DNA of 64,000 bases from Candidatus Nitronauta litoralis (GCA_015698285.1 CP048685.1:2108001-2172000); one strand, 5' to 3'. Positions 43,856-53,226 are shown, counted from the first letter of the stretch. Numbers and translations are program-made. The notes: generated by a model not told the origin, from the sequence alone.

Positions 43856-45361
43856 CTAGTCGTTTTTCTTGGAACTTTCCCCGGATGCAACAGCCGCAGC
43901 GGTACCAAACCCTTCGAGAAACGATTCTTTAACCGCTTTTTTCGTTTTATCCGTGAGAAACCCTTTTTCAGTTTTGGCCGCCCGGTAGACCCGCGTTTTG
44001 ATGAGGCTGTCTTCTTCAAGCCCCAGCTCAAGATATCGATTGAGGTCTTTAAGTTTGGTCTGCACTACATTTTCCATGCGGTCGGTTTCCATTTGAGTCA
44101 GATTGATGCGCAGATCCTGCCGGTCTCCCATGATGAGCAGGTATTCTTCCTCATCTGTGATGTAACCGTGCTCACGAGAATAATCGTACATAGGCGTGCC
44201 TGGCATAGGCTCCAGGAAGCCAACACTTGGATAGACTTTGGCGCGTCGACAAACATCAAAAGTCTGTTCAATTGTTTCTTCAGTTTCCTGTGGATATCCA
44301 ATAATGACACTTGGGTAGACTTCGAGTCCCGCTTCGTGCATCAACGATGCCTGGATTATAAAGTCACTGGCGTCACATTTCTTGTTCATCACTTCCATGA
44401 TCTCGTCATTGCCGCTTTCCAGTGCCAACCCCAGTCCGTTGCAGCCGGATTGTTTCAGCTTTTGGGCGATATGCAGGTCACCTTCTTTTAAAAGGTCCGA
44501 CCGGCAACTTCCGATCCAGAACACATTGGCCTCGCGTTCGATCATCACGTCTGCAAAATGTTCAGTCGCCTTGTTCTGGTAAAAGGTCAACTCATCCCAG
44601 AAACTCACAAAGTTGATATCGTATTTGGATTTGTAATGGTCAATTTCATCCATCACGTTTTCTGGAGTGCGGTGACGGTATTTTTTTTCCTGGAATGCGT
44701 GATAGCAGAACGTGCAACGGAACGGGCATCCGCGTGCCGTGCTGACTGGCATACCAACGATTTTGTCGTAATTTATTTCTGATTGCACGGAGAGGGGAGC
44801 CATGTGTTTGCTTTTCGAAAGATATATTTCGATGTCAAACAGGTCCCAGTCAGGAAACGGGATGGTGTCGATGTCATCAATAACCGGCCGTTCCTCGGTG
44901 TGAACAACCTGTCCGTTTTCGTTGCGGAAACACAGGCCTGGAATTTCCTCGAGTGATCCGCCATTGTCGAGTGCTGTCAATAACTCGATAACGGTGATTT
45001 CGCCTTCGCCAAGAACCGCAATGTCCATTCCCGACCTCGTCACAAGAGTATCAGCGACCGATGTGGCAAGCGTGTTGCCTCCGATGATTGGAGTGTGTGG
45101 GTGGTACTGTTTGACCATTTGGGTGAATTGTTTCACCCATTTGTAATGACTGGTCAGTGTCCCTATGGCGAGGGCGTCAAACTGTTTGTTGCGGATTTGC
45201 CGTTCAACCTCTTCGTCAGAAAAACGGTGGGCGTCTATATCGAGTATTTCAAAGTCAATCCCGGCGCGATTAATGGCAGTAGTGATATAACCCAGACCTA
45301 CATTGGGAAACAACACCGGACTGTCCGGCCTTATTGATGGATTGACCATTAAAACTTTCAA
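43856..45361 (-). CDS. B12-binding radical SAM protein
   Basis: This 501-residue enzyme has an N-terminal cobalamin-binding-like domain (about residues 1-150: 'KVLMVNPSIRPDSP', 'DILDIDAHRF'-like, 'GGNTLATSV') and a radical SAM core with the Fe-S motif 'TARGCPFRCTFCYH' near residue 214. Such class B enzymes methylate unactivated carbon or phosphorus. The start is a TTG with GGAGAC upstream. It lies between the HisH and HisF paralogues in the pse operon, so a C-methylation or rearrangement of the amidino sugar is a fair guess. Confidence 0.88.
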   Translation of the reverse strand: MKVLMVNPSIRPDSPVLFPNVGLGYITTAINRAGIDFEILDIDAHRFSDEEVERQIRNKQFDALAIGTLTSHYKWVKQFTQMVKQYHPHTPIIGGNTLATSVADTLVTRSGMDIAVLGEGEITVIELLTALDNGGSLEEIPGLCFRNENGQVVHTEERPVIDDIDTIPFPDWDLFDIEIYLSKSKHMAPLSVQSEINYDKIVGMPVSTARGCPFRCTFCYHAFQEKKYRHRTPENVMDEIDHYKSKYDINFVSFWDELTFYQNKATEHFADVMIEREANVFWIGSCRSDLLKEGDLHIAQKLKQSGCNGLGLALESGNDEIMEVMNKKCDASDFIIQASLMHEAGLEVYPSVIIGYPQETEETIEQTFDVCRRAKVYPSVGFLEPMPGTPMYDYSREHGYITDEEEYLLIMGDRQDLRINLTQMETDRMENVVQTKLKDLNRYLELGLEEDSLIKTRVYRAAKTEKGFLTDKTKKAVKESFLEGFGTAAAVASGESSKKND

Positions 45362-45626
45362 AAGATCCGTCTCCTGCGTTCTGGGGATAAAGGAAAACCA
45401 ATAGCTTCTTTAAATGATTATCAGGACAAAACTTTTGAAAAGCAACCTGAAACGCGGGGCTTTCAAAGAGGGAAGGAGTCGTTAATTCTGCCAGTAGACT
45501 ACAGTCCATTTTAATCAGGCCTTTTTCCGCAAAAGTTCTTTGCTTTGTTTAAAAGGCAGGGAGGAAATTTTGAGAGTGGAAGTAGGGTACTGGAGAATAT
45601 TAAGAGAGGTATTTTCTGGTTCTATT

Positions 45627-46241
45627 TTAAAAATCTAAAAAATTTTGTAGAAGTTTCAAGCCCATCCGGGAACTCTTTTCCGGATGAAACTGGACGCCTA
45701 AAATATTTTCGTTTTGGACAGAGGAGACAAAATCACCACAATAGGGTGTGGTGGTGAGGGCATGCGAAGGGTCCCGGGGAGCAAAATGATAGGAGTGGAC
45801 AAAATAAAAATCGTGTCCTGAATCGATTCCTGACAGGAAGGAAGACTCCTGTTTAAAATGCACTTCGTTCCATCCAATATGCGGTATCCGGGTTTCTTTT
45901 GAGGAAGGATTAAGTCGTCCCACCTCGCCCGGAATCCAGCCCAGCCCTTCGGTTTCTCCCCCTTCATGGCCAATGTCGGCGAGAAGTTGCATGCCAAGGC
46001 AGATACCGAGCAGGGGAAATTTTTCTGTAATGATAAATCGGGTGAGAGGTTCCACCCAGCCGCCCTGTTTTAGCCGGGTCATGCCATCCCTGAATGCGCC
46101 GACACCTGGAAGAACGACATGGGTCGCACTTGAAAGGTCGTCCGGGTTTTCTGAAACCAGAACATCGGCTCCACATTCTTCGAGAGCCCGTGAGACAGAT
46201 CCCAGGTTTCCCATCCCGTAATTGACTATGAGGGTTGTCAT
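45627..46241 (-). CDS. hisH: HisH-type glutamine amidotransferase of the glycan locus
   Basis: This 204-residue class I glutaminase has the nucleophile Cys in 'LLGICLGMQLLAD' near residue 80 and the catalytic His/Glu pair in 'ILGVQFHPEKS' near the end. It makes ammonia for the HisF-like protein at 42920. It is placed within the pse operon and not next to hisA-hisF, so it is more likely to feed glycan amidination than histidine synthesis. A 265-base gap separates it from the next gene downstream, and 7 bases separate it from the SPASM gene. Confidence 0.9.
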   Translation of the reverse strand: MTTLIVNYGMGNLGSVSRALEECGADVLVSENPDDLSSATHVVLPGVGAFRDGMTRLKQGGWVEPLTRFIITEKFPLLGICLGMQLLADIGHEGGETEGLGWIPGEVGRLNPSSKETRIPHIGWNEVHFKQESSFLSGIDSGHDFYFVHSYHFAPRDPSHALTTTPYCGDFVSSVQNENILGVQFHPEKSSRMGLKLLQNFLDF

Positions 46242-46248
46242 TGAGGTG

Positions 46249-47217
46249 TCAGGCGTCCGGAAATGCGTTTTCTTTTACGTGAAGGAAGGCGTTTGGTTTG
46301 ACAACGTTACAACCGTCACAAAGAGGAATAAATTTTTTTTCGTGAATAGACTGGCGCAAAGCCTGATAGGCGGGGTTATTCCAGATGGCGCTGAGGCTTT
46401 CTTCATGAACATTACCCATCACACTCTGACTGGTTAAATCATAGCAACAGGGAACCACATCGCCATTATCCCGAATACTGATCGTGTTGATGACATGATC
46501 GCAGTAGTTTCTCACCGTATCGTCTGCGGGGTCGATAACAACATCATAGACCTCATCGGGAATATGGATGTGGGGCCAATGCATGGCATAGGTCGATTTA
46601 AAATGAGAGGGATCAATTTTCTCAGGCCCTGAAAACTCATTCAGCAAGTGTTCCGGTAAAGCCGGGTTCCCATCTTCTTTTGCAGGAGAGTGGTTTTTAA
46701 ACTGGGTGGTGGCAATAAAAACTTCCGGTTTTCCTTTTTGATGACCATCCAGATATCGAATCAGACGTTTGATGTTGGAAACAATTTTGGAGTATTGGCT
46801 GTTCACCCGGATGAAATCGTTTTGTTCCGGACTCAACCCATCAAGTGAAAACTCGATACTATCGAGGCCGCAATCGGCGAGTTGTGTCATCATCGAGTCT
46901 GTCATTACCATCCCGTTGGTGACTGTCTTGATCATGATGTTGCCCAACGTCCTGAGTCGTTTTACCATTTCAAAAAACTGTTTATTGAGGAGGGGTTCGC
47001 CTCCGTGATAGAGAACGACAACCTTGATTTTGTCTCGCTCGGTTTGAATGGCTTCAAAAATTTTATCGAAGGTATCTTTTTTCATCACACCGCGTTCCAT
47101 CTCAATTGTACCGGTGGGGCAGTGGTTGCAGGCGAGGTTGCACTGACTGGCCGGTTCTATCCGAACCACACGGGGGAAGGGGAGAATGAGTTTTGGGGCT
47201 TTCAGGTTTGTACTCAC
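46249..47217 (-). CDS. Radical SAM/SPASM domain protein
   Basis: This 322-residue enzyme has the radical SAM Cys triad in 'SQCNLACNHCPTG' near residue 24 and a C-terminal SPASM region with further Cys ('NYCDHVINTISI', 'DVVPCCYD', 'LCDGCNVV') that would bind an auxiliary cluster. SPASM enzymes usually modify peptides or sugar-phosphate groups. The start is a GTG. It lies between the amidotransferase and the HisH copy, so it may modify the amidated sugar. Confidence 0.87.
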   Translation of the reverse strand: MSTNLKAPKLILPFPRVVRIEPASQCNLACNHCPTGTIEMERGVMKKDTFDKIFEAIQTERDKIKVVVLYHGGEPLLNKQFFEMVKRLRTLGNIMIKTVTNGMVMTDSMMTQLADCGLDSIEFSLDGLSPEQNDFIRVNSQYSKIVSNIKRLIRYLDGHQKGKPEVFIATTQFKNHSPAKEDGNPALPEHLLNEFSGPEKIDPSHFKSTYAMHWPHIHIPDEVYDVVIDPADDTVRNYCDHVINTISIRDNGDVVPCCYDLTSQSVMGNVHEESLSAIWNNPAYQALRQSIHEKKFIPLCDGCNVVKPNAFLHVKENAFPDA

Positions 47218-47226
47218 GATAGGTGG

Positions 47227-48408
47227 TCAGATGTTATCGTGATTCACCTTGGTCAGGTTCCCTTTTGCATCCTTGACCAGGCTACCCCGGTTGTCAGTTT
47301 TGAATATTTTTTTATTGGTGAACCGGTCGCAGATTTTGATGAACTGGTCCAGGGAAATTTCAAGTGGATCTAAAATTTCCTCGATGGGTTTTCCGAGGTA
47401 GGTCCAGGGAAAGCGACCATCATGCTCCTTCACCAGATCCATGGCATCGGCGCGGGTGATGCGGCCCCGCCGCAGATGAAGACAGGCCAGATCGGTGGCA
47501 CGACCAAATCCGAATTTTAGAAACTTGAAATAATCATGGATGCCGGTCTGGTGGTTATCGAGGTTTTCGTAATTAACGATGGAGCCTTCGACCGTTGTCT
47601 CCAGTGATGCAAATCCTTTGCCCTGTGCCAGCAACGCATTGGCGTAACCGTCCCAGGGAATGTAGTAGCCGAGGAAAATTCCTGTGACTCCCACACTTTT
47701 TAATTCCTCATCAGTGGGGTAGGTGTAGGGAATCAGGTGCCGCTTTTCGATTCCTTCCATGCCGACGAGGTCGGTCACCCGCAGTCCGAGCAGCCCGCCA
47801 AACTCTTCCAGCCAACGCCGGTTAAGGACATTGTTTTCTTGCGCAGCGGCGGGTCCTCCATATTCATTTTGTGAATTTTCTCCCCAGACAATGAGGGGAA
47901 TGTTGTATTCAACAGCGGTGCGAATGGGGATGGTGAAAATCCCAACATGTTCCGGCCAGGAGATGTCACCCACCTGGGTCAGCCCGATGCGATTGAGTTT
48001 TCTGCGTATTTGAATATTGGGAGAGAACTCAACATAGTCGACTCCCAGGCTTTTAATGTTTTCGATGTTTTTGCGTCCGATGTCTGACAGATGGCAGGTG
48101 GTTGCCGTAACACACAGGGGATTCAGTCCCATTTGCAAAACCCGCACGACCTGATAGGTACTGTCTTTGCCGCCGCTCACCGGGATGACGCAGTCCCAGT
48201 TGGAACTGTCTTTCGATCGATAGCGGTCAACGATGGTGTCGAGTTCTTTTCGTCTGGAGTCCCAGTCAACCTCAACTCGTTTTTCATAGCTGCGGCAGGC
48301 ACTGCAGACACCTTCTTCGTCAAACTTGAGGTCCGGTTTGGTGTCCGGCATCACGCATTGGCTGCAATAGCGCAGTACGGACTTTTGAGAGGAGGCCGGG
48401 CGATTCAT
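47227..48408 (-). CDS. N-acetyl sugar amidotransferase (PseA/WbpG/WbuX type)
   Basis: This 393-residue ATP-dependent enzyme uses ammonia to turn an N-acetyl group into an acetamidino group. It has a Zn-type Cys set near the N-terminus ('YCSQCVMPDTKPDL', 'GVCSACRSYEK') and the PP-loop 'VSGGKDSTYQVV' near residue 78. With the HisH and HisF copies it would form the full amidination machine. The ATG overlaps the methylase stop in an ATGA arrangement. Confidence 0.9.
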   Translation of the reverse strand: MNRPASSQKSVLRYCSQCVMPDTKPDLKFDEEGVCSACRSYEKRVEVDWDSRRKELDTIVDRYRSKDSSNWDCVIPVSGGKDSTYQVVRVLQMGLNPLCVTATTCHLSDIGRKNIENIKSLGVDYVEFSPNIQIRRKLNRIGLTQVGDISWPEHVGIFTIPIRTAVEYNIPLIVWGENSQNEYGGPAAAQENNVLNRRWLEEFGGLLGLRVTDLVGMEGIEKRHLIPYTYPTDEELKSVGVTGIFLGYYIPWDGYANALLAQGKGFASLETTVEGSIVNYENLDNHQTGIHDYFKFLKFGFGRATDLACLHLRRGRITRADAMDLVKEHDGRFPWTYLGKPIEEILDPLEISLDQFIKICDRFTNKKIFKTDNRGSLVKDAKGNLTKVNHDNI

Positions 48409-49025
48409 CGTTTCTCCAGCAAGAACCAGGTGAGGTCGTCCTGCGGAAAAGGTCCGCGGTGATAGGCGAAACCGTAGTCGACCAGAGACAGGTCGGGGAA
48501 GCGGTCCATCAATTCCCCGGCAAAATCGCGTTTGAACAGTTTCCCGGAATGGCCCCGGTAAGGAATCTCAACCGGTTGTGGGTTGTAATACTCGGCCACA
48601 CAGATCAACCGTTTGGAAGACCGGTGCATTAAATCGTAAACGGAGGGAAGTTCATCTGGGTTGATGTGGATTAGCACACCTTTTGAAAGAACAAAATCCC
48701 ATTGGCTGCCCGGTTCAAAATTCAGGATCGATTGCGGGAATACAGTCACTCCATCTACATTTTGTTTCAGGATCTCTACGGATTCCGGATTGATCTCAAT
48801 GGCGGACAACTTTGCTTTCGGCAGTAGGCGTTGCAAGGCCACAAGGTTCAGCCCTATATTGGAGCCGAATTCGATAACAGAATCGATGGACCCGCATCGG
48901 TTGAGCACTTTTGTGAAAAATGCCAGGTTGCTGGCGACGAGGTCCCCGCCCTGATTGCGGTTGGCGTATTCCTTACCGAATTCGCCTGCCCAGAATTGTT
49001 CCTGTTCTGTTTTAAAAGAAGCCAT
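48405..49025 (-). CDS. Pseudaminic acid biosynthesis-associated methylase
   Basis: This 206-residue SAM-dependent methyltransferase matches the Pse-associated methylase type: 'TEQEQFWAGEFGKEYANRN' at the N-terminus, SAM-binding 'SVIEFGSNIGLNLVAL' near residue 46, 'AIEINPESVEIL' and 'VLSKGVLIHINPDEL'. The sugar position it methylates is not known to me. It lies 12 bases after the cytidylyltransferase and overlaps the amidotransferase. Confidence 0.88.
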   Translation of the reverse strand: MASFKTEQEQFWAGEFGKEYANRNQGGDLVASNLAFFTKVLNRCGSIDSVIEFGSNIGLNLVALQRLLPKAKLSAIEINPESVEILKQNVDGVTVFPQSILNFEPGSQWDFVLSKGVLIHINPDELPSVYDLMHRSSKRLICVAEYYNPQPVEIPYRGHSGKLFKRDFAGELMDRFPDLSLVDYGFAYHRGPFPQDDLTWFLLEKR

Positions 49026-49037
49026 GTTTTTTCGAAC

Positions 49038-49781
49038 TCAATGTGCTTTCTGTTGTATGTGTGCGTTCAATGTTTTTAGCTCTGGATTCTTTTCCAAAAG
49101 GTCGAGCACATCCCGCGTACTGAAAATAGCACCGACCTTTTCATTATAGAGGGCCTCGTAAATTTCACGAATTAAAATCAGGTCGTCCGGGGTGTCGAGC
49201 GTCCATCGGAGTTGAGACAGGTCTTTTGTTTGTGAAAAATTGTGCAAAGAAAACCTTTCCGGATTTCTGTGAATATAGGGAGTGACATGCTCTCTTTCTT
49301 CCGGTGCCTCCGCTTTTTCCCAGGCAAGGATGAGCGCATCACGGTTGAAGATTTCAATATCAAGGCCGCGTGGAAAAGTGCGTTCCTGAACATTGCTCAA
49401 ATAAAGCAGGTTCTTCGATGATGAAAGATTCTCATATGTTTTCAGCATGGACGTTAAAAGTTCGGGGTCCAGCAGGGGGCAGTCCGCGGTGATACGGACA
49501 ACCGGGTCTCCGGAGAATGTCTGGGTTGTCTGGTAGTACCGGTCGAGGACATCGGTTTCACTTCCTCGAAAACAGGAAATCCCGATATTTCTCGTTTCTT
49601 TTTCTATGGCATCATCGTTTTCATTAACCGTTGTGGCCACCACGATATTTTTGACTTTGGGGCAGGCCTGCACACGCTCGACCACATGGTGCAAAACGGA
49701 TTTTCCGCAAAGGTCGAGCAACACTTTACCCGGCAGGCGGGTCGCTCCCATACGGGCCTGAATGATGATGAGGGGTTCCAT
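49038..49781 (-). CDS. SpsF-type cytidylyltransferase, probable CMP-pseudaminate synthase
   Basis: This 247-residue protein of the SpsF group has 'IIIQARMGATRLPGKVLLDL' at the N-terminus, 'VRITADCPLLDPEL' near residue 95 and 'LRWTLDTPDDLILI' near the end. It lies 24 bases after pseC and 12 bases before the methylase, where PseF is usually encoded. No classical PseF ('PARGGSKRIPRKN'-like) is seen in the window, so this protein is the best candidate to activate the sugar with CTP. A paralogue lies at 9923-10657. Confidence 0.85.
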   Translation of the reverse strand: MEPLIIIQARMGATRLPGKVLLDLCGKSVLHHVVERVQACPKVKNIVVATTVNENDDAIEKETRNIGISCFRGSETDVLDRYYQTTQTFSGDPVVRITADCPLLDPELLTSMLKTYENLSSSKNLLYLSNVQERTFPRGLDIEIFNRDALILAWEKAEAPEEREHVTPYIHRNPERFSLHNFSQTKDLSQLRWTLDTPDDLILIREIYEALYNEKVGAIFSTRDVLDLLEKNPELKTLNAHIQQKAH

Positions 49782-49805
49782 GTTGGAGGCGAGAGTCTCC
49801 TGGTT

Positions 49806-51020
49806 TCAGGTGCGGTAAGCGTCTATCACTTTGTATATAGCCACCACCACATCGTGGACATCTTCGTCCGTCATGCCTGGCCAGATGGGCAGGCTCAAGA
49901 TTCGTTGGTAGCTGGATTCCGCGACCGGCCAATCGTGTTTGGGGTATCCGAGGTTCTGGTAATAAGTGAACCAGGGAATGGGAATATAGTGAACGTTGAC
50001 CCCTATGTTTTCTGCCCGCAATGCCTTGAAGATGACCTCGCGGTCGACATTCAGTTTGTCCAGATTGAGCCGGATCACATAGAGATGCCACGAAGGGTTG
50101 GCTCCCGGTCTGGTAACGGGAAGTTCCAGTTCTTCCAAATCCTTAAACGCGGCGTTGTAGGCATTGGCGATGTCCCGTCTTCTCTGTAACATTTTTGAAA
50201 GCTTGTCGACTTGCGATATCCCCAGAGCACAATGGAAATCCGTGAGGCGGTAGTTCATGCCAAGTTCGACTACGTCATAATGCCAGTCGTTGGATTTATC
50301 CCGTTGCCTGTGGTCGGTGGTTAAGCCATGATTGCGTGCCTGCCTCACCTTTGCGGCCAGTTCAGCATCGTCTGTGGTCACCATGCCACCCTCTCCGGTG
50401 GTGATATGTTTTACAGGGTGAAGACTGAATGCAGTGAGCTTGCCCATGGCCCCAACCTTCCGGTTATTCAGTGTGGCACCGAGTGCATGTGCTGAATCTT
50501 CGATCAACAGCAAGTTGTGTTTATCGGCGATTGCCTCAAGCCGTTCCATATCGCAGGGATGGCCCGCGTAGTCGACGGCGATAATGCCTTTGGTTTTTTC
50601 CGTAATAGCCGCTTCCACACAATTCGGGTCTATATTGAGTGTGTCCGGTTCGATATCAGCAAATACAACTGTACCTCCCTGAAAGCGGACGCAATTTGCG
50701 GTGGCGACAAATGTGATGGGTGTGGTGATGACTTCATCTCCAGGGGCGATGCCACCTGCGATGGTTGCCGAATGGAGTGCAGCGGTACCGCTACTGACCA
50801 CAATGGCGTGTCTGGCCCCAACCTCCTCGGCAAACCGCGCTTCAAATTCGGCGACTTTGGGGCCTGTCGTCAGATGGCTGGATCGCAATACCGCGTTGAC
50901 AGATTCAATATCTTCGTCGTCAATGAACTGCCGGCCATAGGGAAGTAATTTGGGGCGGACAGGTGTGCCACCATTAAGGGCCAGTTGCTGGGTTGCTTCC
51001 TGATTATTGACCTGATCCAT
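49806..51020 (-). CDS. pseC: UDP-4-amino-4,6-dideoxy-N-acetyl-beta-L-altrosamine transaminase
   Basis: This 404-residue PLP enzyme of the DegT/DnrJ/EryC1 family has 'IVVSSGTAALHSATIAGGIAP' near residue 72, 'IAVDYAGHPCDME', 'IEDSAHALGA', and the PLP Lys in 'FSLHPVKHITTGEGG' near residue 205. It aminates the 4-keto sugar made by PseB. Its start overlaps the pseB stop by 17 bases. Confidence 0.93.
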   Translation of the reverse strand: MDQVNNQEATQQLALNGGTPVRPKLLPYGRQFIDDEDIESVNAVLRSSHLTTGPKVAEFEARFAEEVGARHAIVVSSGTAALHSATIAGGIAPGDEVITTPITFVATANCVRFQGGTVVFADIEPDTLNIDPNCVEAAITEKTKGIIAVDYAGHPCDMERLEAIADKHNLLLIEDSAHALGATLNNRKVGAMGKLTAFSLHPVKHITTGEGGMVTTDDAELAAKVRQARNHGLTTDHRQRDKSNDWHYDVVELGMNYRLTDFHCALGISQVDKLSKMLQRRRDIANAYNAAFKDLEELELPVTRPGANPSWHLYVIRLNLDKLNVDREVIFKALRAENIGVNVHYIPIPWFTYYQNLGYPKHDWPVAESSYQRILSLPIWPGMTDEDVHDVVVAIYKVIDAYRT

Positions 51021-51993
51021 TATTTTTTCCCTGGGACACTAATTCTGCCAACTGTTCCATATTTAACCAGTCGCTATTGGTGTCGCTGCGATAGCAAAAC
51101 CCCTCTTCAAGTGGTTTGCCATGTTTCCACGGATCCTGGTGTGACCAGTCCACATAAGGTTTGATTACCAGGAAGTCTCCCAGATCGACCGTGTGGCGGG
51201 CATCGTCTTCACTGATAAGTGTTTCGTGAATTTTTTCTCCGGGACGGATACCGATCACTTTTATTTTACATTCGGGTTTAATAGCTTTGGCAAGATCGAC
51301 TACCCGCATGCTGGGAATTTTGGGTACAAATATCTCGCCGCCCTTCATGAGTTCGAGCATCCTCAAAACGAAATCGACACCCTGGTCGAGAGTGATCCAG
51401 AACCGGGTCATGCGTTCGTCGGTGATGGGCACCTCATCGGTGTCTTTTAGTTTCATATAAACAGGAACCACACTTCCACGGCTGCCGACCACATTGCCAT
51501 AGCGCACAATGCTGAAGATTGTTTTGTCCTGGGAATAGGCATTGCCGGCGACAAAAATTTTATCCGAGCATAATTTAGTGGCGCCATAAAGGTTGGCCGG
51601 ATTCACCGCTTTATCGGTACTGAGGGCGATCACTTTCTGGACTCCCTCTTCAATAGCGGCGTCGATAATATTCTGTCCGCCTATGATATTGGTTTTGATG
51701 ACTTCAAAGGGGTTGTACTCAGCAGCTTCTACCTGTTTTAAGGCCGCTGCGTGGACCACGATATCGACCCCACGGAAAGCGCGTTTGAGCCGGTCGAGGT
51801 CGCGGACATCTCCGAGGAAATAACGGAGGTTTTCTCCGTCCTGGACCTGACTCATTTCAAACTGCTTCAGTTCATCACGACTGAATATAATCAGCTTTTT
51901 TGGAGGGTGGGTTTTCTGCAGGTGGGAGACAAAAGCGTTTCCAAATGATCCCGTACCCCCGGTGATAAGAACGGATTTATCTGACCAGTTCAA
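51004..51993 (-). CDS. pseB: UDP-N-acetylglucosamine 4,6-dehydratase (inverting)
   Basis: This 329-residue SDR makes the first pathway product. It has 'VLITGGTGSFGNAFV' near residue 8, 'HAAALKQVEAAEYNPFEVIK', 'LSTDKAVNP' and 'YGATKLCSDK' (the Tyr-Lys pair, as in PseB), 'RYGNVVGSRGSVVP' and 'GIRPGEKIHETLISEDD'. The start is a TTG with a GGAGGCAGG site. It is the first gene of the pse operon, and 216 bases lie between it and the epimerase. Confidence 0.93.
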   Translation of the reverse strand: MNWSDKSVLITGGTGSFGNAFVSHLQKTHPPKKLIIFSRDELKQFEMSQVQDGENLRYFLGDVRDLDRLKRAFRGVDIVVHAAALKQVEAAEYNPFEVIKTNIIGGQNIIDAAIEEGVQKVIALSTDKAVNPANLYGATKLCSDKIFVAGNAYSQDKTIFSIVRYGNVVGSRGSVVPVYMKLKDTDEVPITDERMTRFWITLDQGVDFVLRMLELMKGGEIFVPKIPSMRVVDLAKAIKPECKIKVIGIRPGEKIHETLISEDDARHTVDLGDFLVIKPYVDWSHQDPWKHGKPLEEGFCYRSDTNSDWLNMEQLAELVSQGKNNGSGQ

Positions 51994-52209
51994 TGAATAC
52001 CTGCCTCCATAATTAAATCTGGTTCGGGCAAACTACTACGCCTGGGCTTCTATCCAAGATGATGGCATAACTGTTTGATTGCAAGTTATTTTCGCGATGG
52101 AAACATCATACCTTCTTGTTGGCGGAGAGGGAATTGTTTTATAAAAGTTCGGGATGTAACCGTGGCGAGATCTGGAAAGAGGGTTGGTTTTCTAAAACGG
52201 TACCAGGGG

Positions 52210-53226
52210 TCAGGAGTTTTTTCCCTTGTAGTAGTCCAGGTACCACGCCACAAACTGCTGGATGCCATAAGACACGTCACGCTTGGGGCTATAGTCGAAC
52301 TGCTTTTTCAGGTCGGAGACGTCCGCATGGTTTTTTGGAATATCCCCGGGCTGCATGGGAAGGTAGTTGATGGTGGCTTTTCGTCCCAGATTTTTTTCAA
52401 GCTCCTCGATAAATTTCATCAAAGGCACCGGGTTGCTGCAGCCAATATTATAAATACGGTAAGGGGCACTCGATGTTGAGGGATCAGGGGCGTCGGAGTC
52501 CCAGTCCGGGTCGGGTTCCGCTGGTTTTTGGGTCACGCGGAGGATGCCCTCGACAATATCGTCGATGTAAGTAAAGTCCCTGGTCATTTCCCCTTTGTTG
52601 TAAACGTCGATTGGTTTCCCTTCCAGAATATTTTTTGTGAAAATAAACAGGGCCATATCCGGCCTTCCCCATGGACCGTAAGCTGTAAAAAAGCGCAGGC
52701 CTGAAACAGGCATCCGGAACAGGTGTGCGTAACTGTGAGCCATCAGTTCATTGGCTTTTTTGGTGGCTCCATACAGGGCCAGGGGGTGGTTGGTTCCTTG
52801 ATTCACTGCAAAAGGCATGTGGCTGTTAAGTCCATAAACGGAGCTGGACGAGGCGAAAACAAGATGAGAAACTTTATGATGCCGACATCCTTCCAGGATA
52901 TTCAGAAAACCGGTGACGTTGCTGTCGATATAGTCGTGGGGATGGGTGAGCGAGTGTCGGACTCCTGCCTGCGCACCCAGATGAACCACCCGGTCAAAAT
53001 TTCCGTTTTCGAATAAGTTTTCGAGAGGAGACCGGTTTTCCAGGTTTTCCCTCACGAAGCTGAACCGGGGGGATCTCTTAAGCAGGGAGAGTCGATCTTC
53101 TTTTAATCGGACATCGTAATAGGAATTCAGGTTGTCGAGCCCTGTCACCTCATGTCCGTCCTCCAAAAGTCGTTTGGAGGTATGGAATCCAATGAACCCT
53201 GCGGCTCCCGTAACAAGTAGTTTCAT
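52210..53226 (-). CDS. UDP-glucuronate 4-epimerase-like NAD-dependent epimerase
   Basis: This 338-residue extended SDR has 'VTGAAGFIGFHTSKRLLEDG' at the N-terminus, 'GLDNLNSYYDVRLKEDRL' and 'QAGVRHSLTHPHDYIDSN', which mark the UDP-glucuronate/galacturonate epimerase group. The catalytic pair is 'LYGATKKANELMAHSYAHLF' (YxxxK). It would interconvert UDP-GlcA and UDP-GalA for a polysaccharide. It points toward the pse operon, and divergent from it lies the PglF-type gene. Confidence 0.88.
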   Translation of the reverse strand: MKLLVTGAAGFIGFHTSKRLLEDGHEVTGLDNLNSYYDVRLKEDRLSLLKRSPRFSFVRENLENRSPLENLFENGNFDRVVHLGAQAGVRHSLTHPHDYIDSNVTGFLNILEGCRHHKVSHLVFASSSSVYGLNSHMPFAVNQGTNHPLALYGATKKANELMAHSYAHLFRMPVSGLRFFTAYGPWGRPDMALFIFTKNILEGKPIDVYNKGEMTRDFTYIDDIVEGILRVTQKPAEPDPDWDSDAPDPSTSSAPYRIYNIGCSNPVPLMKFIEELEKNLGRKATINYLPMQPGDIPKNHADVSDLKKQFDYSPKRDVSYGIQQFVAWYLDYYKGKNS

